From positions 124,001 through 188,000 of the forward strand of contig CAWGRQ010000024.1 in NCBI GenBank assembly GCA_963824985.1: a stretch of 64,000 nt of DNA, read 5' to 3'. Both the position numbers and the translations under genes were made by a program. The notes beneath the pieces were generated by a model, which saw nothing but the letters and a program-made list of their open reading frames with translations, was not told the origin of the DNA and did no database searches. Of this stretch, positions 47,359-55,966 are shown one piece after another (the first letter of the stretch is position 1; every line of letters starts with the position of its first letter). Origin of the DNA: JAFNAG01 sp963824985. Lineage in GTDB: Bacteria > Acidobacteriota > UBA6911.

Positions 47359-48033
47359 ATGACCGAGACGGAGCGAGGCAGACTGAAGATATTCATGGGC
47401 TACGCGGCCGGCGTCGGCAAGACCTTCGCGATGCTGGATGAAGCCCAGGCACTGAAATCCCAGGGAATGGACATCGTAATCGGCTACTTCGAGCCTCATG
47501 GGCGCAAGGATACGATCGCGAAGATGAAAGGGCTGGAGAGCATCCCCCGCAAAGTGATTTCTTATCGCGGCTCCGTTTTCGAAGAAATGGATACCGATGC
47601 AATTCTCGCCCGCCATCCGGTAATCTGCGCGGTCGATGAGTATGCACACACCAATGTTCCAGGGTCGGAGCGGCACAAACGCTGGGAGGACGTCGAAGTT
47701 CTGCTCAACGCCGGAATCCACGTCCTGACCACGTTGAACATCCAGCACCTGGACAGTCTGAATGACCACGTAAGGCAGATTACCGGAATCCGGGTGCGCG
47801 AGACGATTCCGGACTGGGTGGTCCAGCGGGCTGACGAGGTAGTCATGGTGGACCTCACCCCCAGGGCGCTGCTTCACCGCCTCGAGCGAGGCGTCATCTA
47901 CGGACGCGAAAAGGCGGAACGCGCACGGCAGAACTTTTTCCGCGAATCGAATCTCGTCGCTCTGCGCGAGCTGGCGCTGCGAGAGACGGTCCACGAATTG
48001 GAGCACCGCGTGGCGAGCCGAGACCGGCCCTGA
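47359..48033 (+). CDS. Stand-alone KdpD N-terminal domain, canonical copy
   Basis: 224 residues. Canonical P-loop MGYAAGVGKTFAMLDEAQAL, Walker-B-like ICAVDEYAHTNVPGSERHKR and TTLNIQHLDSLNDHVRQITG, the usual KdpD signatures. It ends shortly after the KdpD domain, with no Usp, TM or kinase part; the Usp piece is the next gene. In E. coli-type KdpD this domain binds ATP/c-di-AMP-related signals and modulates the phosphatase activity of the kinase. Here it would need to act as a separate subunit. Confidence 0.88.
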   Translation: MTETERGRLKIFMGYAAGVGKTFAMLDEAQALKSQGMDIVIGYFEPHGRKDTIAKMKGLESIPRKVISYRGSVFEEMDTDAILARHPVICAVDEYAHTNVPGSERHKRWEDVEVLLNAGIHVLTTLNIQHLDSLNDHVRQITGIRVRETIPDWVVQRADEVVMVDLTPRALLHRLERGVIYGREKAERARQNFFRESNLVALRELALRETVHELEHRVASRDRP

Positions 48034-48055
48034 TGCCCGCGCGGGCCCCGAGGAA

Positions 48056-48475
48056 ATGACAAGGCACCATAAGGTCCTCGTCCTCGCGACGGCAGATCCG
48101 CAGACTGCCATGTTGATCCGGCGCGCCCGGCGCATGGGCGCTTTTCTGCAGGCGGAGTGTTTCGTGGTGGCGGTTCAGCCGTCAGGCGATCTGAGCAGAC
48201 TGCCGGAGGCCGACCGGGAAGCAATTGAGAGACACCTGAACTTCGCGCGCAATATGCGCATCGAAACACGCATCCTCGAAGGGGAGGATGTGGCACAGGC
48301 GTTGATCGATTTCGGGCGGCGCAATCAGATCACTCAGATCTATCTTGCCCGGCCTTGCATCCATCCGCGGTTGCCCTGGCTGTCCCGCAATCTGGTTCAG
48401 AGAGTCGTCGCCCTGGCACGGGATATGCAAATCGTCATCGTCTCCGAGCGCGACCCGATCCCCAACGGGAGATAA
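48056..48475 (+). CDS. Stand-alone UspA-like domain protein (KdpD Usp piece)
   Basis: 139 residues, with GAGGAA before the ATG. One Usp fold: KVLVLATADPQTAMLIRRAR (first strand), then ALIDFGRRNQITQIYLARPC and QRVVALARDMQIVIVSERDP, closely like the Usp part that follows the KdpD domain in full-length sensors. It is 22 bases after the canonical KdpD-domain gene, so the two probably form one functional sensor module. The next gene is convergent. Confidence 0.8.
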   Translation: MTRHHKVLVLATADPQTAMLIRRARRMGAFLQAECFVVAVQPSGDLSRLPEADREAIERHLNFARNMRIETRILEGEDVAQALIDFGRRNQITQIYLARPCIHPRLPWLSRNLVQRVVALARDMQIVIVSERDPIPNGR

Positions 48476-48525
48476 TCGAGATCCGGGTAAGCCTCCAATG
48501 GGGACGAGCAATGCACCCGGCCGCC

Positions 48526-49881
48526 CTACTTTTTCAGCGTCACGGCCATGCCGTCGACCAGGCCATCCAGCCCGCCGACTATGATCCGCTCGCCCCCCCC
48601 GAGGCCCGAAAGGACTTCCACGCGGCCGTTCCGCTCCGCCCCAAGGGCTATCGGGATGCGAGCGGCCTTCTGATCCCTCAGCAGAAAGACGGCCGGGCCG
48701 GACAGGATTGCTCCCTTGGGCACCAGGACGCGGTCCCGGGCGCCGGCCTGAACCGCGCTGCCTTCCTCGAGGAAATTCACTTTGGCGTTGGTTTCCGGTC
48801 GAAGGTACGAGTCGGGATCGATTACGGCAACCTTCACCTGAATCGTCGCCTTCTGCCGGTTGGCTTCGGGCGCCAACTCGCGTACCCTAGCCCGGTATTT
48901 CCGGTCGGGATAAGATTCGGGAATGACGGAACACTCCTGGCCCACGTGGACGCGCCGGATGTCGCCTTCGTTGATGTCGAGCTCCACTTCCAGATCGTTC
49001 AGGTCGGCAATGCTCACCAGAGCCGATTTCGCCCCCCGGCCGCTGACATAGCCTGTCGTTACCATCTCCCCCTTTTCGATCAGGCGCTCCAACACGGTCC
49101 CGGCCACGGGCGCACGGATGATTGTGTTTTCCAATTGGGCTTCCCACAGGAGGATGCTGGCATCAGCCTCCGCAAGCTGGGCCCGCGCCAACTCGACCTG
49201 CTCGGCGCGAGGGCCCAGTTTCGTCAATTCCAGATTTTTCCGGGCCACCGTAACCTGAGCGGCTGCAACATCATGGGCGTTGCGGGCATCATCCAGCCCT
49301 TGTTTTGCCAGCACTCCTTTCTGGTGCAGGGTTTGCGCCCGCTCGAGGTTGATCCGGGCTGAGCTCAAGTTGGCCTCGGCTTCCGCCAGCGCCGCCTGGG
49401 CGCGCTCGACTTCCTGCGGGCGCGAACCAGCAAGCGCCTCCTCCAGGCGCGCCGCCGTGGCCTGGCGCGTGGCACGAGCCTGATCCAGCTGAGCCTTGAT
49501 TTCCTCGTTATCGAGGCGCGCGAGAACCTGCCCTACCTTTACAATATCGCCCCGCTCCACCAGCAACTCCAACACCCGCCCGCTCATCTTGGAGGAGACT
49601 TCCACACGATGGCGCGGGATGACATATCCCGATGCCGTCAGCGCGACATCGGCCACGTCCTGAGCGCGCCGTTCCACAAGGGCCACCTCCACTTCGTGAG
49701 CCTTCCCCGTCAGACCCGACAAACCGAGCCGTTCCGGCACAAATGCAACCAATGCGATCACGGCCAGAGCCAGCAGGATCAGCAGGATCACAAAAGCTCT
49801 GCCGCGCCCGGCTCCGAAGCCGGCTTTCCTGCCCCGATCGATTCTCAATGATTGCAGATCCTGTTCCAGTTTCTCCGTCAT
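48526..49881 (-). CDS. HlyD-family efflux adaptor (periplasmic membrane-fusion protein)
   Basis: 451 residues: one N-terminal TM (FVILLILLALAVIALVAFVP), lipoyl half-motifs (SGYVIPRHRVEVSSKMSGRV, AQLENTIIRAPVAGTVLERL), a long coiled-coil hairpin between residues 120 and 240 with many Ala/Glu/Arg, and a C-terminal beta-barrel (LNDLEVELDINEGDIRRVHV). These adaptors join an inner-membrane ABC or RND pump to an outer-membrane channel. No pump gene is adjacent; its partner must be elsewhere. Intact; the gene stands alone between the kdp region and the emfourin gene. Confidence 0.88.
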   Translation of the reverse strand: MTEKLEQDLQSLRIDRGRKAGFGAGRGRAFVILLILLALAVIALVAFVPERLGLSGLTGKAHEVEVALVERRAQDVADVALTASGYVIPRHRVEVSSKMSGRVLELLVERGDIVKVGQVLARLDNEEIKAQLDQARATRQATAARLEEALAGSRPQEVERAQAALAEAEANLSSARINLERAQTLHQKGVLAKQGLDDARNAHDVAAAQVTVARKNLELTKLGPRAEQVELARAQLAEADASILLWEAQLENTIIRAPVAGTVLERLIEKGEMVTTGYVSGRGAKSALVSIADLNDLEVELDINEGDIRRVHVGQECSVIPESYPDRKYRARVRELAPEANRQKATIQVKVAVIDPDSYLRPETNAKVNFLEEGSAVQAGARDRVLVPKGAILSGPAVFLLRDQKAARIPIALGAERNGRVEVLSGLGGGERIIVGGLDGLVDGMAVTLKK

Positions 49882-50409
49882 AACCTCACGATATTAACAG
49901 AAGTAGGAAGAATTTTCCCTTTTGGCCTGTCTTGTGATCATATCTCTGAAATATATCCCCCGGTGGCGAAACTACCCTGAAAACAGAATACCCGGCGGCG
50001 CGATGCGATGCCAGCCTTCCCGCCCTTGCCTACCCCGCCTGCCGCCGCCGGGCCCCCCATGGGTTCGAGACTCCGAACGATGCGCTGTGACAATTGCAGG
50101 TGTTTAGCCGCTTCAAAAGCAGCCGCGGATGCCACGAATTCATATGTATGGAGCATGCACGTAACGGCGCGCGCCAGATGATGTCGTCGCCCTTGCCCGC
50201 ATCCTGGAGGCTGCAGGAAACACCGCCTTTTGGCAGTGCCCTCATCAAATCTTCGGAATCTGTGAAATCCGCGGCGGCATTTTGCGGACTCTGACCACAG
50301 GGTTAAACAGAGATATCAAGGGAGGCCTGCAGCCTCGAACGGGGCCGGACCGAAAAAGGTGACGGCTGCCAATGTCGAGCCGTATAATCTGGAGTGACAG
50401 GTCTGCGAT
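49882..50409. other. Intergenic stretch, no gene supported
   Basis: 528 bases between the adaptor and emfourin genes. No coding pattern. Around 50115-50280 there are words such as GCCACGAATTC and TCTGTGAAATCCGCGG that recall the inverted repeat at 63.3 kb, possibly a worn copy. Confidence 0.45.
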
Positions 50410-50712
50410 ATGCATGTTTTTTTTGAGCGCACCGGCGGTTTCGCCGGATTGAAACTCAAGGCGGCGTTTGATGAGGAAACGCTGCCGCCCCGCGAAGCCC
50501 GGCGCTTGCGCAAGCTCCTCCAGGACAGCCGTTTTTTCGAACTGCCGCTCAGAATCGAGCCGCCGGCTCCGCGACCGGATCATTTCCGGTACCGCGTCAC
50601 CATCGAAAAGGAACACTGCGTCCACTCCGTGCTGGCCTGTGAGGATGCGATTCCCCCCAGCATGCGTCCCCTTCTCGATTGGCTGACGGCCGCCGCCCGC
50701 AAGCTCCCATGA
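50410..50712 (+). CDS. Emfourin-like protealysin inhibitor
   Basis: 100 residues. The opening MHVFFERTGGFAGLKLKAAF and the Leu/Arg-rich helix LPPREARRLRKLLQDSRFFE match the emfourin pattern, a small protein inhibitor coded next to protealysin-like M4 peptidases. The M4 gene follows on the same strand after 274 bases, which supports the call. It would block the mature protease in the cytoplasm. Confidence 0.72.
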   Translation: MHVFFERTGGFAGLKLKAAFDEETLPPREARRLRKLLQDSRFFELPLRIEPPAPRPDHFRYRVTIEKEHCVHSVLACEDAIPPSMRPLLDWLTAAARKLP

Positions 50713-50986
50713 CATCAGCTACCATGATTCATAACCGCTTTATGCAAACGAACAGACAGCAATATGCGGCGCGGGCATTCGCTTCTGACGGGAAACTTCC
50801 GTGTCCTGAAATGTCTCGCTGAAATGTCTCGCAATCTCTCTTTTTGAGAACAGCTCGGGTGGGGTCAGATATCCCGGCAGTGATCTCCGGATTAGTCCGG
50901 AGCCGCGGCCGGAATTGTTGTGCGGCGCAAAACGGAGAGTGTGGTAGGCTGGCGGAAAAGCCCCCGGGGAAAGGAGCCTGGTATTC

Positions 50987-52012
50987 ATGCAGATCTGCTG
51001 CTGCATCATTCCTCCATATATGTTGCGTTCGATTGCGCTGCGTGGCGACCAACGCCAGCAGGCGGCAGCCTGGGCCACGCTTACCGATTCGGAACAGTTT
51101 CGAGGTGAACGGAGGGTCCTGACCCTGCTCGCGCCTCTCGCAAGCACCGCCACCGGCACGAAGCGGCGCACCGTGTACGATGCCCGTCGCGGGTACATGC
51201 TTCCGGGACGCCTGGTGCGGGGAGAAGGAGACCCGAAGAGCAAAGACGTGGCCGTAAACGAAGCCTATGACGGATCCGGCGCCACTTATGACTTTTTCTA
51301 TCGGGTGTTCGGGCGAAAGTCCATTGACAACCGCGGATTCAGGCTCGATGCCACGGTCCACTACGGTGTGAACTACGATAACGCATTCTGGAACGGAAGG
51401 CAGATGGTTTACGGAGACGGGGATGGCGAGGTTTTTCGCCGTTTCACAATCGCCCTCGACATTATCAGCCATGAACTCGCCCACGGCGTGATTCAATATG
51501 AAGCCAACCTGGAATACCGCGGCCAGCCGGGGGCTCTGAATGAGTCTTTCTCGGACGTATTCGGATCCCTGGTAAAACAATACCGACGCCGGCAATCGGT
51601 CGCTGAGGCTGACTGGCTGATCGGGGAAGGACTATTCATGCCGGGCATCGAGGCCGCCGGCATCCGGTCCCTGAAAGAGCCGGGGACCGCATATGACGAC
51701 CCGCTTCTCGGCCGCGATCCCCAGCCCGGTCACATGCGCGATTATGTCCAGACATCGGAGGATGGGGGCGGGGTACACATCAACTCCGGAATCCCCAACC
51801 GTGCCTTCTACCAGCTCGCGGTTCGCCTGGGCGGTTTCGCGTGGGAGAAGGCCGGACGGATCTGGTACCGGGCTCTGTGTGAAAGAATGAGCGCTCACTC
51901 AGCTTTTTCCGACGCCATGAACATGACGGTTCATGCCGCCGGAGAACTATACGGCCTCAACAGCCGCGAACAGAAGGCGACCCGCGAAGCCTGGTCGGAG
52001 GTGGGACTATAG
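50987..52012 (+). CDS. Protealysin-like M4 metalloprotease
   Basis: 341 residues, intact, no signal peptide. A short propeptide-like front with the PPY signature (CIIPPYMLRSIALRGD) is the hallmark of the protealysin group rather than thermolysins with long propeptides. The catalytic domain has SHELAHGVIQYEANLEYRGQ (HExxH) followed by NESFSD (third zinc ligand Glu) and GGGVHINSGIPNRAF with the catalytic His. Members are often cytoplasmic or exported without a classical signal and are paired with emfourin. The start codon lies 274 bases after the emfourin stop. Confidence 0.92.
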   Translation: MQICCCIIPPYMLRSIALRGDQRQQAAAWATLTDSEQFRGERRVLTLLAPLASTATGTKRRTVYDARRGYMLPGRLVRGEGDPKSKDVAVNEAYDGSGATYDFFYRVFGRKSIDNRGFRLDATVHYGVNYDNAFWNGRQMVYGDGDGEVFRRFTIALDIISHELAHGVIQYEANLEYRGQPGALNESFSDVFGSLVKQYRRRQSVAEADWLIGEGLFMPGIEAAGIRSLKEPGTAYDDPLLGRDPQPGHMRDYVQTSEDGGGVHINSGIPNRAFYQLAVRLGGFAWEKAGRIWYRALCERMSAHSAFSDAMNMTVHAAGELYGLNSREQKATREAWSEVGL

Positions 52013-52032
52013 GCGGGTTGCGGCCATCGCAT

Positions 52033-52337
52033 CCAGGAGCCTGTCCGAGAATCAGGAGGGGCCGCGATCCGAGCACCGTCGCGCCTGCGGCGCTCCTCGA
52101 AGGGGTCGGATGCCACGCGGCGCGACGCAGGCGATGTCGCTGTACATCGTCGAGGAGCGCCAACGCCGCAGATGCCCCTGCACCGCCGGAACCCAAAGGA
52201 CGCATGGGGATTGCGGGCGATCGCTGCGTTGCTCCTCGTCAATGTACACCGACATCGCCTCTTCCTCCTAGCGCCTTGCGCTCGCCGCACGGGCCCCATG
52301 GGCGCGACCCCCTCCTGATTCCCGGACCGGCTCCTGG
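52033..52337. mobile_element. Palindromic element, 305 bp, between convergent genes
   Basis: Left end CCAGGAGCCTGTCCGAGAAT at 52033 matches the right end read inwards from 52337, CCAGGAGCCGGTCCGGGAAT, and the match goes on through CAGGAGGGG. Further in, a second pair faces each other: AGGCGATGTCGCTGTACAT (52129 onward) and, on the other strand from 52260, AGGCGATGTCGGTGTACAT. The whole element can fold into one long imperfect hairpin. It fills the gap between the M4 stop (52012) and the regulator stop (52348). I see no clear target duplication. Shares an interior word with the MITE at 33.4 kb. Confidence 0.78.
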
Positions 52338-52347
52338 GCGGCGACCG

Positions 52348-53046
52348 CTATCTTCGGGGGATTGGAACGAGCGCCTGCCGGTAGGCGAAAACGACGAGTT
52401 CCAGCCGGTCGGACACGCCAAGCTTGTTGTATATGGAGGTCAGATGATGCCGTACCGTCACCTCGCTGATGGCAAGCCGCTTCCCGATCTGCTTGTTTTT
52501 CAGCCCTTCGCCTACGGCATTCACCACATCTCGCTCCCGTTCAGTCAGACTGGCGATTCTGGCTGCCGCCGGATCGAGCTTTTCAACTTCATTCCTTCTC
52601 GCCAACTCCTCGAGCACCACAGCAGTCATCGTACGGTCGAGCCACACTTCGCCCGCGTGCACACGCTCAACTGCTTTGCCCAACACTTCGAATGACTGGT
52701 CCTTGGAAACCAGCCCCTTGGCACCCTGGTGTATGGCTTTGCGGTGCAACTCCGGATCGCGATTGGCGGTGAGAATCAATATCTTCGACCTTTCCGCGAC
52801 GGCCATCAGTTCAGAGAGCAGTTCGAGGCTGGAATCGCCTCCCAAAGACAAATCGAGCAGGATCACATCGGGCCGTTCCGTCCGGACCACGGTCAGAGCT
52901 TCGGCCCGGCAGCCCGCCTCCCCAGCCAGGCAAATGGCACTGCCGGAACCCATCAGGGATCGGATGCCATCGCGGAAGAGCTTCTGCTCATCCACGAGCA
53001 CAACGCGAATAGGCGCGGTCAGTAAGATCGACATGCAGTTGGTCAT
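52348..53046 (-). CDS. NarL/LuxR-family response regulator
   Basis: 232 residues from the ATG at 53046, preceded by AGGA; a longer frame starts at 53085 and a shorter one at 53034. Receiver: IRVVLVDEQKLFRDGIRSLM, phosphorylated Asp in VILLDLSLGGDS, ILILTANRDPELHRKAIHQG. The HTH is LuxR-type: LTERERDVVNAVGEGLKNKQ then IGKRLAISEVTVRHHLTSIY and NKLG. The expected acidic pair DD reads D-E. No histidine kinase is next to it. Targets unknown; it may serve the M4/emfourin locus, but that is only proximity. Confidence 0.85.
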   Translation of the reverse strand: MTNCMSILLTAPIRVVLVDEQKLFRDGIRSLMGSGSAICLAGEAGCRAEALTVVRTERPDVILLDLSLGGDSSLELLSELMAVAERSKILILTANRDPELHRKAIHQGAKGLVSKDQSFEVLGKAVERVHAGEVWLDRTMTAVVLEELARRNEVEKLDPAAARIASLTERERDVVNAVGEGLKNKQIGKRLAISEVTVRHHLTSIYNKLGVSDRLELVVFAYRQALVPIPRR

Positions 53047-53355
53047 GAGATCCTGGCGGGCTTGGCCTTGTCTTGGCAGCCCCATCGGGGATCTGTTCGA
53101 TTCAATTCGCCCTGAGATTCAGGGTGAACTTCCGGAATATCCGCCCAGAGAGCCCGGACTCATAGCCTGATTGCCCGTTCATCTCAGCGACTCTCTCCGT
53201 ATCGGCTGGATCATCGGGGAGCTATAAGGGGATTTTGGGCGCATGGAAATCTCGACGGGCAGCAAACGTCAAGATTGCAAAAGTTCACGTCGGCCAGAAG
53301 GGTTCGGGTCTAGGTCCAAGTCCAAGTGTGGATCGCGATCATTTCCTGGCGCTTA

Positions 53356-53567
53356 GGGTCTGTCACGAAATAACAGGCCCACTTTGCCGCTGGCCCCCAG
53401 GCTTGCCGGCAAGGCCCGAGCGACGAGCATACCCGGGGTGGCATGTAAGGAGCGAGCAACGCAGCCAGCGGGCCTGCGGGCCGCAGCCCGAAGGGGCGCG
53501 GCGGCGGGCGGGCATCTGCCCGCCCGGCGCTCGCGCCGAAGTGGACCTGTTATTTCGTGACAGACCC
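53356..53567. mobile_element. MITE-like element, 212 bp, with about 35-bp inverted ends and TTA duplication
   Basis: Left end GGGTCTGTCACGAAATAACA at 53356; the right end read inwards from 53567 is identical for at least 22 bases and nearly so for 35. TTA flanks both ends (53353-53355 and 53568-53570), a likely target duplication. The interior is very GC-rich and carries no gene. The ends are unlike those of the two other elements, so a different transposase must have moved it. It is 50 bases from the AMMECR1 stop. Confidence 0.85.
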
Positions 53568-53616
53568 TTATGGGGTAACGCGGGACCCGAAGGGCGACTG
53601 GCCGGCGGCTGAGGAG

Positions 53617-54183
53617 TCAGCGCCGTTCATCGGAAAACACCTGGGCGTCGAAAATCTGAATTACCGCCTTCGGCTGCCGCCATGCCTGGGCGGATAAACC
53701 GGCTTTGCGGCACGTCTGGGCCAGAAACATCTCGCGGTCCCATCCGTATTGGGTGGCTACCTGTGGCAACAGCAGCCCCCGCGCCCCTCCGAGCGTGACG
53801 ATCAGGCCGTGACGGCCCACTTCGATGAGGTTCATATCCTGGATGGGCTTGGGCGCCCCGAGGACCGAAATCTCGATGGTCAGGCCGGGCAATTCCGCCA
53901 TCGTCACCGGCCGGAAACGCGCATCCTCGAGAGCCGCGCTGATCACGCAACGCTGCACCGTACGATACAGGTCCACATCGCCGGACAGCAGGCCGATACA
54001 TCCCCGCAGTTCGGCCCCCTGGTGGAGGGAAACAAAGGCGGCTGCAGGGGCCAGGAGTGCCGGGTCCCGGACCTCATACGCGGGAACCTCGCCGGTGCCC
54101 AGATAGCTTCGGAGGGTCATGCGCGCGAGATCCAGGAGCTCACCGCAGGCTTCATCATTGAGAACCAGTCTTTGTCTTTCCAT
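53617..54183 (-). CDS. AMMECR1-domain protein (AmmeMemoRadiSam A)
   Basis: 188 residues from ATG 54183; a longer open frame upstream overlaps pgsA and is rejected. AMMECR1 features: ALLAPAAAFVSLHQGAELRG then CIGLLSGDVDLYRTVQRCVI, SAALEDARFRPVTMAELPGL and the end ATQYGWDREMFLAQTCRKAG. In bacteria this protein often occurs with a Memo homologue and a radical SAM enzyme; neither is in the window. Biochemical role is unsettled. Located 52 bases downstream of pgsA on the same strand. Confidence 0.88.
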   Translation of the reverse strand: MERQRLVLNDEACGELLDLARMTLRSYLGTGEVPAYEVRDPALLAPAAAFVSLHQGAELRGCIGLLSGDVDLYRTVQRCVISAALEDARFRPVTMAELPGLTIEISVLGAPKPIQDMNLIEVGRHGLIVTLGGARGLLLPQVATQYGWDREMFLAQTCRKAGLSAQAWRQPKAVIQIFDAQVFSDERR

Positions 54184-54235
54184 AATCAGGAGCGGGCCGG
54201 ATGGACACCCATCAAGGCGGCCCGGAGAATTGGGA

Positions 54236-54940
54236 TCAGCCCGAATCCTGCAGCGTTCCAATGGTGGGTGAATTCTCGTCGACCTTGGCGCTTCGCATAC
54301 GCTCGAGTTTGCGCAGACGCCTGAGTTCCCGCCGTTCGGCCCGGATCTGGCGCCTTTGTGCCAGAATACGCAGGCGTCGATATTCGCGATGCTTGATGCT
54401 GCTGTCCAGTTTGGACCAGAATTCCCCGAAGTACTGAACCATGGAAACCAGGGCCACAAGCACCACGGCCCACAGAAGGATGTTGGCGGTCTGGAGAGTC
54501 CAGCCCCCATATGCGCGGCCCAGGATCAGCCCCACCACTGCGGCCACCTGCAGAACCATCTTGCCTTTGCCGAGTGTGGAGGCCTCGATGCTGAGCCCTT
54601 CGGTGGCCGCGATGCTGCGCAGCCCGTTCACGGCAAATTCCCGCCCGATAATGATCGCCACCATCCAGGCAGGGGCCAGCCTGAGTTGCACCAGGGAGAC
54701 CAGGGCGGAAGATATCAGAAGCTTATCGGCGATCGGATCCAGAAGCCGTCCCAGCGTCGTCACCTGTTTCCGGCGTCGCGCCAGGTACCCGTCAAGCAGG
54801 TCGGTAAGAGCGGCCCCGAGAAACAAAGATATGCACCAGATTGCCCAGTAATGAATCTGCCGGGTCGTCGTAAGCAATACCACGACAACCAGAGGCACCA
54901 GGAAAATACGCCCCAAGGTCAAACTGTTTGGGAGATTCAT
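54236..54940 (-). CDS. pgsA: CDP-diacylglycerol-glycerol-3-phosphate 3-phosphatidyltransferase
   Basis: 234 residues; makes phosphatidylglycerol-phosphate in the inner membrane. The CDP-alcohol phosphotransferase motif is complete: ALTDLLDGYLARRRKQVTTL then GRLLDPIADK (D-x2-D-G-x2-A-R-x8-G-x3-D-x3-D). Opening MNLPNSLTLGRIFLVPL and some six TMs are as expected. The C-terminal 50 residues (HREYRRLRILAQRRQIRAER) form an unusual Arg-rich cytoplasmic tail beyond the family's normal length of about 185. Confidence 0.92.
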   Translation of the reverse strand: MNLPNSLTLGRIFLVPLVVVVLLTTTRQIHYWAIWCISLFLGAALTDLLDGYLARRRKQVTTLGRLLDPIADKLLISSALVSLVQLRLAPAWMVAIIIGREFAVNGLRSIAATEGLSIEASTLGKGKMVLQVAAVVGLILGRAYGGWTLQTANILLWAVVLVALVSMVQYFGEFWSKLDSSIKHREYRRLRILAQRRQIRAERRELRRLRKLERMRSAKVDENSPTIGTLQDSG

Positions 54941-55077
54941 ATCGTGTCTAGCTTTACCTTCTGATAGATCCAGATTCTACCAGAGGAGATCACAATTCAG
55001 GCAAGAAAAGTCGCTCCGGCCGCGGAGGCGTCCCTCGAAGATCATATCCGGGTGCTGCCGGCCTGCCCCATGCGTGA

Positions 55078-55938
55078 CTAGGATTGCAGAATCACGCTGG
55101 CCTCACAATGGGAGAGCACCCGTTCGGTCGTGCTGCCGAAAAACACCTCCCGAATGGGACTGTGTCCATAGGCCCCCATAATCAGGATATCCGAATCCGA
55201 GGCGCTGACCAGATCGCACAACAGTTCCGAAGGCTTGGATCCTACGGCCACCTGCTTCGTCGGTGTCATCCCATGGTGGCACATGTAGGCCTCCGCCGGC
55301 GCCAGGATTTCCTGGGCGGCCGCTTCGCTGGGCGCGATGGTGGCCAGCACACATTCGATTCCGAAGCCGGCGCCTAACTCCACCGCAATGCTCAGGGCGC
55401 GGGCCGCGTGGACGCTGCCATCGAAGGCAACCATAATGCGCCGGACGGCGCCGTCTGCAGGAAACTCCCGGCCGGCAACCGCCACCGGCCGTATCGAGCC
55501 CCGGATCACGCTGGACACCAATGGATCGACAGATGGGTCATCCTCTCGCGTCATGCGCTCATATCCCAGCCTCGACATGACCACGATATCGTGAGCGATG
55601 GCTTCCCGCGCGATCAAATCACCGGGAATGCCGGTCCTGACATCGGTGGAGCACGACAATCCCCTCTGGGAGCATGTACGCGCAAACTGCTCGACGCGCT
55701 CCCTCGCCAGCCGCGTCATTTCTTCGAGCAGGGCCTGACTTTCCGCAACCGGAGGAGAGACTACGGAGGGCATGAATCCGTCGGCCGTTCCCAACACGGG
55801 AATCTCGAACGACCGGACGTTGATCAGAGCCAGCCCCTGAAGGTGACCGCCGCCCTTTGCCGCCAGCCAGAAGGCAAAGTCACGAGCGTGCGCCGTATGC
55901 GAGGAATCCGCGAGAGGAAGCAAAATCGAAGCGAGCAT
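55078..55938 (-). CDS. Tandem UspA-domain protein
   Basis: 286 residues from ATG 55938 (GGGAGGG before it; an earlier start would run into the next gene). Two Usp folds: the first from ASILLPLADSSHTAHARDFA to HDIVVMSRLGYERM, the second from RRIMVAFDGSVHAARALSIA to DILIMGAYGHSPIREVFFGS, with the ATP-binding G-x2-G-x9-G-S/T pattern (GAYGHSPIREVFFGST) in the second. Cytoplasmic stress protein. It is 28 bases after the site-2 protease gene and so probably co-transcribed with it. Confidence 0.88.
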   Translation of the reverse strand: MLASILLPLADSSHTAHARDFAFWLAAKGGGHLQGLALINVRSFEIPVLGTADGFMPSVVSPPVAESQALLEEMTRLARERVEQFARTCSQRGLSCSTDVRTGIPGDLIAREAIAHDIVVMSRLGYERMTREDDPSVDPLVSSVIRGSIRPVAVAGREFPADGAVRRIMVAFDGSVHAARALSIAVELGAGFGIECVLATIAPSEAAAQEILAPAEAYMCHHGMTPTKQVAVGSKPSELLCDLVSASDSDILIMGAYGHSPIREVFFGSTTERVLSHCEASVILQS

Positions 55939-55966
55939 AATCCCTCCCATTGGGGAAGAGATGCCA

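Noticed and set aside
53617..54510. Longer AMMECR1 frame starting at 54510
   Set aside because: It would overlap pgsA by about 275 bases; the part beyond ATG 54183 has no AMMECR1 features.
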